NCBI GenBank assembly: GCA_016208235.1
Contig: JACQYN010000257.1
Location: forward strand, 1 to 38,162
Direction: 5' to 3'
Origin: Deltaproteobacteria bacterium
GTDB taxonomy: Bacteria; Desulfobacterota; Desulfobaccia; Desulfobaccales; 0-14-0-80-60-11
Length of the DNA: 38,162 nucleotides
The position numbers and the translations under genes were made by a program. The notes below the pieces were generated by a model. The model was not told where the DNA came from. It made no database searches and saw nothing but the letters and a program-made list of their open reading frames with translations. This document shows, piece after piece, positions 1 through 7,538 of this stretch. Positions within the stretch are counted from its first letter, which is position 1. The number at the start of each line of letters is the position of its first letter.

Positions 1-30
1 ATATTCCTCCGTGTTTGAAAATTACCCTGT

Positions 31-1542
31 TTATCTTCCCCGGCCGAATAAGACGATGCGAATCGTTTTCAGCAGGATTGCCAGATCCAGCAAAAAACCC
101 ATGTTTTTTATGTAATAAAGATCAAATTCCAGTTTTTCCTTGGTTTCTTGGATAGTGGCGGCATATTGATGCATCACTTGGGCCCAACCGGTGACCCCCG
201 GTTTCACCAACAGTCGATAACTGTAGTGCGGCACCCGTTCCCGGTAACCGCAAACTACCTGGGCGCCCAGGGGGTCCCCGGCCCGGCGGCCTTCCCGGAA
301 TTCCGGCACCGGCTCCAGGAAGTCCCGGACAAAGACTTCCCGTTCCGGTCTGGGCCCGATGAAGCTCATATCCCCCTTAAGGATGTTATATAACTGGGGC
401 AATTCATCGAGACGAAGTTTCCGGAGCACCCGGCCCGCCCGGGTAATCCGGGAATCCTTCGGGGTGGCGTACTGGGGACCGTTATTTTCCGCATCCTGGA
501 CCATGCTCCGGAATTTGATGATTTGGAAAGGCAGGCCATCTTGACCCAGCCGTTCTTGTTTATAAAACACCGGTCCAGGGCTTTCCAGCTTAATGACTAA
601 ACCGATTAGCAGCATCAGGGGCCAGGTCAGCACCAAAAGCAACGCAGCCAACACCAGATCGATGAGACGTTTGATATGGCGATAATACAGCATCCTCTTA
701 TTCAGACTCTGGAGGAACAGCCAGATATCCGAAATGTGATCCGTGGGCACTTTACCGGTCAAAAACTCATACATGCTGGGCATATCCGTCAACGGCACGC
801 CTTGGAACGAGAGGCGGCTCAAATTGCTGATCAGCGCCGTGGATTTCTCGTGGGTGATGGCCACCACCACCAGGCCCACGCCATGCTGTTTGATCAACTC
901 CACCATCTCCTTGGAGTTTCCCAGAACAGGCGCTCCGGCGATGGTTTGCCCCGCCTTCTGGGGATCGTCATCAACAAACCCGGCCACTCCCAGACCGCTG
1001 TTGCCTTGCTGTTGGATAGCCGCGGCCATCTGCCGCCCGGCTCTTCCTGCCCCCATGATCAGCGCCTTTCTTTGCAGCCGCCGCGGCAAGGCGGTGGCTG
1101 AAAAGGAGAACCGCCACAGCGCGGTCAACCAGATAAACGCCACGGCATGCCATTCCACAAAGTTGCGGGGTATCACGCTCCATGCCGGGTAGCAGAAAAG
1201 CACCATCGCCAGCAGGGTTCCCGCCAGACAAGACAGAATAACCCGGCTGAAATTTTCATGCCGCCGGAAATCCTGATAATGATCATAAAGATTAGCCACA
1301 TAGAGAACCAATATGTAGGTCAACCCCACCAAGAATATTGGAAACCTATATACCTCCAAAAAGAACCTGGGATTCTCGTTAATACCACCGGTTACCAGCA
1401 TCCCAAAGGGCACGGCCAAACAAAAGGCCGCGAGATCGCCGGCCAATAACATCAACGACCAACTGGAGATCTGCAGGCTGAGGATATTGATCATTAGACC
1501 TGCCTGATTGGCGGGAACGATTTCATCGGTCCAATAGCTCAA
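31..1542 (-). CDS. Undecaprenyl-phosphate sugar phosphotransferase (WcaJ/EpsH-associated sugar transferase family), polyprenyl glycosylphosphotransferase
   Basis: 503 aa; N-terminal TM segments, CoA-binding-like middle domain (ALIMGAGRAGRQMA), C-terminal bacterial sugar transferase motifs (KRLIDLVLAALLLVLTWPLML, PGPVFYKQERLGQDGLPFQIIKFRSM, LRLDELPQLYNILKGDMSFIGPRPER, KPGVTGWAQV). Confidence 0.93.
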   Translation of the reverse strand: MSYWTDEIVPANQAGLMINILSLQISSWSLMLLAGDLAAFCLAVPFGMLVTGGINENPRFFLEVYRFPIFLVGLTYILVLYVANLYDHYQDFRRHENFSRVILSCLAGTLLAMVLFCYPAWSVIPRNFVEWHAVAFIWLTALWRFSFSATALPRRLQRKALIMGAGRAGRQMAAAIQQQGNSGLGVAGFVDDDPQKAGQTIAGAPVLGNSKEMVELIKQHGVGLVVVAITHEKSTALISNLSRLSFQGVPLTDMPSMYEFLTGKVPTDHISDIWLFLQSLNKRMLYYRHIKRLIDLVLAALLLVLTWPLMLLIGLVIKLESPGPVFYKQERLGQDGLPFQIIKFRSMVQDAENNGPQYATPKDSRITRAGRVLRKLRLDELPQLYNILKGDMSFIGPRPEREVFVRDFLEPVPEFREGRRAGDPLGAQVVCGYRERVPHYSYRLLVKPGVTGWAQVMHQYAATIQETKEKLEFDLYYIKNMGFLLDLAILLKTIRIVLFGRGR

Positions 1543-1816
1543 AAGCGATTGGTGAAGTTAACTCCCTCATCTTTTATGTCTATATCGGCTAGATTTTTTA
1601 ATACAAGAGGTTTTTAGGAATCAGAAATGGCGGTTTCAAGTAAGCTGCCCTGTTGGCCCATGCAAGCTCTAAATTGTAAATATTTCACAGACTGACCCTA
1701 CCCCCTCCAGCAAAGACTCCCAGGGTTAGGTATAACGACCAAATACTGCACCAATCCCGGCTTCTCGGACACAAAATTACCATCAGACCACCCTCTTTGG
1801 CAAGACATACTTGGGG

Positions 1817-1904
1817 AAAATGGGGACAGACGCTATTTTCCTAAAATGTGGGAAACAGGAACAGTTATTTTCCTTAAAGGGAAATAGTGTCTGTCCCCAT
1901 TTTA
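1817..1904. repeat. REP/MITE-like inverted repeat with TGGGGACAGAC arms
   Basis: Left arm aaaatggggacagacgctattttcc (1817-) and right arm ggaaatagtgtctgtccccatttt (to 1903) are near-perfect reverse complements (about 24 bp, one mismatch and one indel). Confidence 0.8.
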
Positions 1905-2002
1905 TCATGCCATCTTTTCCGGGTGTTCTGGAAAATCTTCCCAATATTGGTTTATCTTTTGGTCTTTCAGTCGGGGTTCAACCTGGATGCCGGGTTCAAG
2001 TT

Positions 2003-2055
2003 GTAGGGGCGCACCCATGTGTGCGTCCGAAATTTGGGCCTACACCCAGGTCGCC
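2003..2055. repeat. Dispersed GTAGGGGCG... hairpin repeat, degraded copy (family A, copy 1)
   Basis: gtaggggcgcacccatgtgtgcgtcc ... gggcctacacccaggtcgcc; related to copies at 21713, 32163 and 36752. Confidence 0.65.
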
Positions 2056-2154
2056 TCTCTTCGGGGTTGTCACGGCTTCACGGATTTATACCAAGTTCGC
2101 TTTCAAATGAAACAAATATGTAATGTAATTTATTGATAATCTTTATTCTTTTAA

Positions 2155-2185
2155 CCGAAAACGGAAAACCGAAAACCGAAAACGG
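2155..2185. repeat. Heptamer array CCGAAAA/CGGAAAA, 31 nt
   Basis: ccgaaaa cggaaaa ccgaaaa ccgaaaa cgg = 4x7+3. Confidence 0.9.
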
Positions 2186-2223
2186 TATTAAATCTGCCAT
2201 AAGGAGGAAGACAGGAAGATTAC

Positions 2224-3375
2224 ATGGAAACTGACCTGATCATCTCTCTTGAGACCCGGCCGGGCCAGGCGCCGGAGTGGCTCTGCCTGCTACCCCTGGG
2301 GGAAGTAACCCTGGGAGACGAACGCGAGCCCTTCACTGTGGACCAGGAGGCGTTGGCGGCCATGGTGCACCACTTCCGGGAACGGGGCCTGGACCTGGTG
2401 ATTGACTATGAGCACCAGAGCCTTTCCGGAAGCAAGGCGCCGGCTGCGGGCTGGATCAAGGACCTGGAGGCCCGGCAGGACGGTCTCTGGGCCCGGGTGG
2501 AATGGACGGAAGCGGCCCGCAGCCACCTGGAGGCCAAAGAATACCGCTATTTTTCGCCGGTCCTGCGACTGGAAAAAGCCACGCGGCGGCCCGCAGCCTT
2601 GCTGCATGCCGCCCTGACCAACACCCCGGCCATCAACCACCTCTCGCCCCTGGTGGCGAAAGGCAGTGGTCAGTGGTCAGGGGCCAGTGGCCAGAAATAC
2701 ACCGGTCTGGTGGAAGTGGCCAGCCATGTAGGGTGCGCCCTGCGCACCAGCAGTTTGGATGGGAATTTTCCGGAAGGTCAGGGGCAGGACAAGTCTATGA
2801 GGTTTGCAATATCCGAAAAGAAGGAGGAGAAGGTGGAAGCATTGCTGGAGCAACTGAAACACAGATTGGGACTGAAGCCCGAGGCCGCGGCCGCGGAAGT
2901 ATTGGCCCTGGCGGACCAGAGATTTAACGCCGCGGCAGCCTTTGCGGAGGCAGCAAACCTCTTGGGGCTGCCGGAGGACGCCGGCGCGCCCCAGGTCAAG
3001 GGCGCGATCCTGGCCCTGCAAGGCAATCTGGAGCAGCTAAGCCGGGGGCAAGAGGAACTGGCCGCGCTGAAAAGCGAGCTGGCCGAAGGCCAGATTCAAG
3101 AGGCAGTGGAAGAGGCCCTGAAAGCCGGCAAAATTCAGCCCGGACAGAAGGATTCCGCCCTGAAATACGCCCGCAGCGATATGGAGGGCTTCCAGACCTT
3201 TGTGGAGAAGTCTCTGCCGGTTATGCCCCTGGGGGAGCTTAATTTGCTACCCGACGCCGACCCGGGGGAAGGGTTGCTTACCTCCCCGGAGCTGATCATC
3301 TGCGAAGCCCTGGGGATCACCCCTGAAGCCTTCAAGACCCAGGAAAAGCAGTTGCGGAGTGCGCGGCTGATTTAA
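2224..3375 (+). CDS. Mu-like prophage I protein (gpI; capsid protease/scaffold)
   Basis: 383 aa; N-terminal pattern typical of Mu gpI (DLVIDYEHQSLSG..., AAGWIKDLEAR.DGLWARVEWT, YRYFSPVL, ALTNTPAINHLSPL), coiled scaffold-like C-terminus ending CEALGITPEAFKTQE; aaggagg upstream of ATG. Confidence 0.85.
   Translation: METDLIISLETRPGQAPEWLCLLPLGEVTLGDEREPFTVDQEALAAMVHHFRERGLDLVIDYEHQSLSGSKAPAAGWIKDLEARQDGLWARVEWTEAARSHLEAKEYRYFSPVLRLEKATRRPAALLHAALTNTPAINHLSPLVAKGSGQWSGASGQKYTGLVEVASHVGCALRTSSLDGNFPEGQGQDKSMRFAISEKKEEKVEALLEQLKHRLGLKPEAAAAEVLALADQRFNAAAAFAEAANLLGLPEDAGAPQVKGAILALQGNLEQLSRGQEELAALKSELAEGQIQEAVEEALKAGKIQPGQKDSALKYARSDMEGFQTFVEKSLPVMPLGELNLLPDADPGEGLLTSPELIICEALGITPEAFKTQEKQLRSARLI
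2664..2694. repeat. Heptamer array CAGTGGT, 31 nt, inside the gpI CDS
   Basis: CAGTGGT CAGTGGT CAGGGGC CAGTGGC CAG = 4x7+3. Confidence 0.85.
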
Positions 3376-3445
3376 AAAAACATCGTCTTCCATGTATGAC
3401 CTGGAGTTCGAGTCTTAACTTGAGAGAACTGCGAAAGTCCCGTTT

Positions 3446-3517
3446 TGTCATCCTGAGCGAAGCGAAGGATCTCGTATGTATGAGATTCTTCGGTCGCTAA
3501 GCTCCCTCAGAATGACA
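3446..3517. repeat. TGTCATTCTGAGCG(A)AGCGAAG-type dispersed palindrome (family B, copy 1)
   Basis: tgtcatcctgagcgaagcgaaggatctc ... gagattcttcggtcgctaagctccctcagaatgaca; related copies at 26815 and 32266, half copy at 6390. Confidence 0.8.
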
Positions 3518-3542
3518 GAAAAGAACACGTTCCCAGAGGTCT

Positions 3543-3598
3543 CAACTTTGAACTTTGAACCTTGAACTTGGAACTTTGAACCTTGAACTTGGAACTAT
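3543..3598. repeat. Heptamer array GAACTTT/GAACCTT/GAACTTG, 8 units, with 21-bp higher-order period
   Basis: caacttt gaacttt gaacctt gaacttg gaacttt gaacctt gaacttg gaactat. Confidence 0.9.
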
Positions 3599-3617
3599 TC
3601 TAACAAGGAGGATTCCA

Positions 3618-4514
3618 ATGATCATTGACGCCGCCGCTCTGGCGAATATCTATGTGGGTCTAACCACCGCGTTCAACGCCGCGTTTCAGGAAACGGAAGT
3701 CTGGTATCCCCAGGTGGCCATGACCGTGCCCGCCAACACCAAGATTCTGGATTACAAGTTCATGCTGGAATTTCCCATGGTGCGGGAATGGGTGGGCGAC
3801 CGGGTGGTCAAGTCCCTGGAAGGCAAGTCCTACCAGATCACCACCAAAGACTGGGAAGCCACCATTGAAGTGGACCGCAATGACATCCGGGACGACCAGA
3901 TCGGCCTGTACGCGCCCATCGTCGCCGCCCTGGGTGAGGAAGCCAGAAACCACCCGGACAAGCTCATCGCCGACCTCATGAAAACCGGTTGGTCGGATTT
4001 GTGCTTTGACGGTCAGCCCTTTTTCTCCGCCAGCCATCCGGTGGGCAGCGGTATCGCCGCCAATGACGGCGGGGGGTCGGGCACGCCCTGGCTGTTACTG
4101 GACGTGCGGCGGTCCATCAAGCCTTTTATCTATCAGCTCCGTCAGCCGGTGCAGCTCTCCCGCATGGACCGGGCCGACGACGAGCACGTCTTCATGCGGC
4201 GCAAGTACCGCTACGGGGTTGATGCCCGCTACACCTGTGCCTACGGCCTGTGGCAACTGGCTTACGGGAGCAAGCAGGACCTGGACCTCGCCAACTATGC
4301 CGCGGCCCGGGCCGCCATGATGACCCTGAAAAACGCGGACGGCCGTCCCCTGGGGGTGCGGCCCAACCTCCTGGTGGTGCCTCCCGCGCTGGAAGCCACG
4401 GCCCGGGAGATTTTGCACTCCCAGTTCGTCATCGCCGACGCCGCGGCCGGGGGCATGAAAAGCAACGTCTGGCAGAATTCCGCCAACCTCCTGGTAGCGC
4501 CGGAACTGGCTTAA
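3618..4514 (+). CDS. Mu-like prophage major head subunit (gpT)
   Basis: ATG at 3618 preceded by aacaaggaggattcca; MIIDAAALANIYVGLTTAFNAAFQET...YPQVAMTVPANTK...YKFMLEFPMVREWVGDRVVKSLEGKSYQITTKDWEATIEVDRNDIRDDQIGLYAPIVAALGEEARNHPDKLIADLMKTGW is characteristic of gpT; ORF extension upstream to 3555 is heptamer repeat. Confidence 0.88.
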   Translation: MIIDAAALANIYVGLTTAFNAAFQETEVWYPQVAMTVPANTKILDYKFMLEFPMVREWVGDRVVKSLEGKSYQITTKDWEATIEVDRNDIRDDQIGLYAPIVAALGEEARNHPDKLIADLMKTGWSDLCFDGQPFFSASHPVGSGIAANDGGGSGTPWLLLDVRRSIKPFIYQLRQPVQLSRMDRADDEHVFMRRKYRYGVDARYTCAYGLWQLAYGSKQDLDLANYAAARAAMMTLKNADGRPLGVRPNLLVVPPALEATAREILHSQFVIADAAAGGMKSNVWQNSANLLVAPELA

Positions 4515-4548
4515 GACCGAGTTGGGTTCAAAGAGCTATTTTGGCAGC

Positions 4549-4690
4549 CGCAGGCTTTAGCCTGCGCCTGCACAGGCGAGACGCCTGGGCCACTTGTTTG
4601 ATTGCGACTGGGTATAAGATGATCTGTTGAAAAAGTGTTTTTGAGGGCAGGGCTGGTGGCCACAGGCGTCTCGCCTGTGGCTAACCAGCC
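4549..4690. repeat. Cluster of CACAGGCGAGACGCCTG-type hairpins between convergent genes
   Basis: gcaggctttagcctgc (4549-4564), caggcgagacgcctg (4573-4587), and long palindrome ggctggtggccacaggcg-tct-cgcctgtggctaaccagcc (4651-4690). Confidence 0.75.
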
Positions 4691-4766
4691 CTCCTTTCAT
4701 ACTCCCTCCTACCCTAAAGGTTCGGGGCAGTCAAGGCCCAAGGCAAGGGGGGGGACGCCATTAAGA

Positions 4767-6284
4767 TCACTCGGGGATAATTTTTGGTAATACGCTTATC
4801 ACCAGGTTTGCAAAGCTATTCAAATTCCCCCGCACCGCTTCCATGTCTCCGTCAATTGGGATGATTAGGCGTACAAGGGCGGCATCCGTGCGGCGATTAA
4901 TGAGACCATGATAAATTAAGTAAAATTTATTCCATCTGTCGCTTGTTACAATTTTTCCTCCCACCAGGTTCCAGTAATAAACCAATACTTTTTTCCCCAT
5001 GGCATCCATAATCATGTAATTTACCTTCTTGCCAGGGGCAATTTCTGTAACTCCTGATTTTAATGTATCCCAGCCAGATCCCGGAAGGCAATGCCGGGGA
5101 GTATGGCCGATGCTTTCAGTTTCTTGGTTTTCGTAATAAGCTATCCACAGGGAAATCTGCTTATGATCAGAAATTGCTTTATAATCGGCATTAAAATAGG
5201 CATGAGCCCCCGTTGCCTTGATCATCTCGGGATCAACCGGGATGGGGTTTCCATGCCAAGGGCCTATCTCCAAAGGAAATTTATCAAAACTTTGTTTCAG
5301 GGGGCGGGGATTAATCCGGGTTCCTAAATGTATTAAAGGAATCGCCAGACACATTAGCACCAAACCGGCAATCAGATTTCGGTTGATAGCTCTCCTTCCC
5401 GCGGATGGAGTCGGGGCAATGGGAGCAGCGGGATCGGATGACAAATTCTCCGGTTGGAGGCGATTGAGCAACTGGTTTACTGTCAAAAGCAACCCAAAGC
5501 AGAATACAAAAATCAACCACCCGGAAAAGGAATGCCAGAAACCTGGTTGCTCTAAGATGGGGAAGAGACCCATGGCTGCCACGCGAAAGGCATTGGCCAA
5601 AATAGCCCCTGGAATTAAAATAACCAAGAGTAGCGAGACTTTCCAGGGGCGGCGTTGATAAAAATAGCAAAAAATACAACCCAGGGCGAAAAGTGCCAGG
5701 ATATAGCGCAATCCACTGCATGCGGCTACCACCTGTAACTGCCGATTACCTAAGTCAATAATATTTCCATGACGGAGAACTGGAATACCTCCAAAACGGA
5801 GCAGCGCCGTTGCCAGGCGGGAGGAAATCAACTGCAAGGGAAGAGTAAGGTCAGCGATAAAGGTGATGGGTGGAGGAAGCATCAGGAATAAGAGGAAAAG
5901 AGGAAAGCTGAGGGTTTTACAGAGATCCCAGCCGCCAATCAGGATGAAAAGTCCTATTAAACAGATCAGAAAAGAGAGCTGGGAAAAATAGCGCCCTGTC
6001 CCCACGACTCCAATAACATGGAGGCCCAATGCGAAAATCAAAACCGCCAGGCCTATCCAAGAGGATTTCCATGGCCTGTTGAGAAGTTCATCTTTTTTTA
6101 GATAAACAATGTAGGCGCTTACAAACGGTAAAAGCAAACCAAAAGAATAATCTTCATTTTCGGATAGAAGGGTCGCTAAATAAATCAGGACCGGCCAGAA
6201 TAAATACAATATGCCGGCCATCAATACTGTTGCGGTTATTATATTAACTGACGGAATAGGCAGGGTTCGGGTTTCATTTTTCAT
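4767..6284 (-). CDS. Exosortase (EpsH/XrtA-type) fused to C-terminal EpsI domain
   Basis: 505 aa; multi-TM; exosortase motifs AACSGLRYI (Cys), NAFRVAAMG (Arg), GFWHSFSGWLIF (His); EpsI-like C-terminus (FPLEIGPWHG..., LWIAYYENQETESIGHTPRHCLPGSGW). Confidence 0.9.
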   Translation of the reverse strand: MKNETRTLPIPSVNIITATVLMAGILYLFWPVLIYLATLLSENEDYSFGLLLPFVSAYIVYLKKDELLNRPWKSSWIGLAVLIFALGLHVIGVVGTGRYFSQLSFLICLIGLFILIGGWDLCKTLSFPLFLLFLMLPPPITFIADLTLPLQLISSRLATALLRFGGIPVLRHGNIIDLGNRQLQVVAACSGLRYILALFALGCIFCYFYQRRPWKVSLLLVILIPGAILANAFRVAAMGLFPILEQPGFWHSFSGWLIFVFCFGLLLTVNQLLNRLQPENLSSDPAAPIAPTPSAGRRAINRNLIAGLVLMCLAIPLIHLGTRINPRPLKQSFDKFPLEIGPWHGNPIPVDPEMIKATGAHAYFNADYKAISDHKQISLWIAYYENQETESIGHTPRHCLPGSGWDTLKSGVTEIAPGKKVNYMIMDAMGKKVLVYYWNLVGGKIVTSDRWNKFYLIYHGLINRRTDAALVRLIIPIDGDMEAVRGNLNSFANLVISVLPKIIPE

Positions 6285-6389
6285 AATAATTAACCCTCAA
6301 TTTAAGGAACAATTATTCACTCAGACAAATAAACCTTATATTTTTCAAAAAGCTTTGCACACTTTTTAAAATCTCATCTTATCCACAAA

Positions 6390-6420
6390 TGTCATCCCGA
6401 GCGACGTAAAAAATCTCGCA
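6390..6420. repeat. Half copy of family B repeat
   Basis: tgtcatcccgagcgacgtaaaaaatctcgca. Confidence 0.45.
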
Positions 6421-6494
6421 TTTCTTTAGATATTACAGCTCCTTCAAGATAACCATGATCCCGCGATATCAGGTTTTTAATGGATTCTAACACC

Positions 6495-7448
6495 TCACGG
6501 TATCTTTTGAAACCATTCGCAGGTTTGTTTCAGTCCATCGATTAACTTGGTTTGAGGGGAAAAATTAAGATATTTTCTAGCCCGGCTGATGGCCACAAAA
6601 TTGCGCTGCACCTCGCCCGGCCGCGTCGGCAAATAAGTTACCGGTGGAAAGTTCTCCCTTCCCACTGTTTGGCGCATCAAATCAACCAACTTATTGACGC
6701 TGGTTTCCCTTCCGGTTCCCAATTGTATGGGTTGGCCATAAGGGATTTCGACCTGAATCGCGGCGGCAATCGCTTGACAAAGGTCTTTCACAAAGAGGAA
6801 ATCCCGGGTCTGTTCGCCATCACCGTAGATGGATAATTGCTCACCGGCCTGTATCTGCCGAAAAAATTTTGCCACCACGCTGCCTTTGTGATAAGAATAA
6901 GGGCCATAAACATTGGAAAATCTTAAAGAAATAGTTTTGAGGCCATAGCTCCCCCAAAAGGCGGAACAATATCCCTCTCCTGCCAGTTTGCTGGCGCCAT
7001 AAGGGGAAACAGGATGGGGCGACATTTCTTCATGAACCGGCGGGTCCACATCTCCCACTATGGCGCCTCCGGTGGAAGCGAAGATAAAACGCTCAATTTT
7101 GTGGCTTACCGCAGCTTCCAATAAGTTAAGCGTCCCCTGAACATTGATGGACATGTCCATATGGGGGTCGGCCACCGAATCGGCGACTCCGGTATGGGCC
7201 GCCAGGTGGATAACGATCTTGGCTCCCGCCATAGCTTCATCTACTGCCTGGCGGTCCCGGATATCCGCCACAATCAGCTCGGCAGGCAGATTATCCAGGT
7301 CCTGAGCCTTGCCCGCGCTGAGATTGTCCAGGACGCGCAGCACCCCTTTTATGGGCAAGAGGCTGCGGATCAGATTTACCCCGATAAAACCGGCCCCGCC
7401 GGTAATAAGCAGGTCTTTGCCTTCGAATTCGAACCCAGACTGTTTCAA
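6495..7448 (-). CDS. NAD-dependent epimerase/dehydratase (GalE-like SDR)
   Basis: LLITGGAGFIGVNLIRSLL Rossmann; YGASKLAGE YxxxK; RFSNVYGP; GDGEQTRDFLFVKDLCQAI. Confidence 0.92.
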   Translation of the reverse strand: MKQSGFEFEGKDLLITGGAGFIGVNLIRSLLPIKGVLRVLDNLSAGKAQDLDNLPAELIVADIRDRQAVDEAMAGAKIVIHLAAHTGVADSVADPHMDMSINVQGTLNLLEAAVSHKIERFIFASTGGAIVGDVDPPVHEEMSPHPVSPYGASKLAGEGYCSAFWGSYGLKTISLRFSNVYGPYSYHKGSVVAKFFRQIQAGEQLSIYGDGEQTRDFLFVKDLCQAIAAAIQVEIPYGQPIQLGTGRETSVNKLVDLMRQTVGRENFPPVTYLPTRPGEVQRNFVAISRARKYLNFSPQTKLIDGLKQTCEWFQKIP

Positions 7449-7538
7449 TATTTTTTCTCCTGATCTTCCCCTGCAAAGGCCATTATAGTGATAGCAAGAT
7501 TCGTGCTCAAATTTTTAAATTCATGCCGTGCTAAATTC

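Noticed and set aside
1811-2110. 99-aa plus-strand ORF
   Set aside because: Runs through the TGGGGACAGAC palindrome and the degraded family A repeat; not a plausible gene.
3543-3598. Possible CRISPR-like array
   Set aside because: Contiguous 7-nt units with no spacers; no cas genes in the window.
3555-3617. Upstream extension of the gpT ORF (MNLELGTLNLELGTILTRRIP)
   Set aside because: Translation of the heptamer array; a strong SD precedes ATG at 3618.
6285-6494. Possible c-di-GMP (GEMM) riboswitch upstream of the exosortase (gcaaagc on minus strand)
   Set aside because: Only a short fragment matches; no recognisable conserved core or paired stems.
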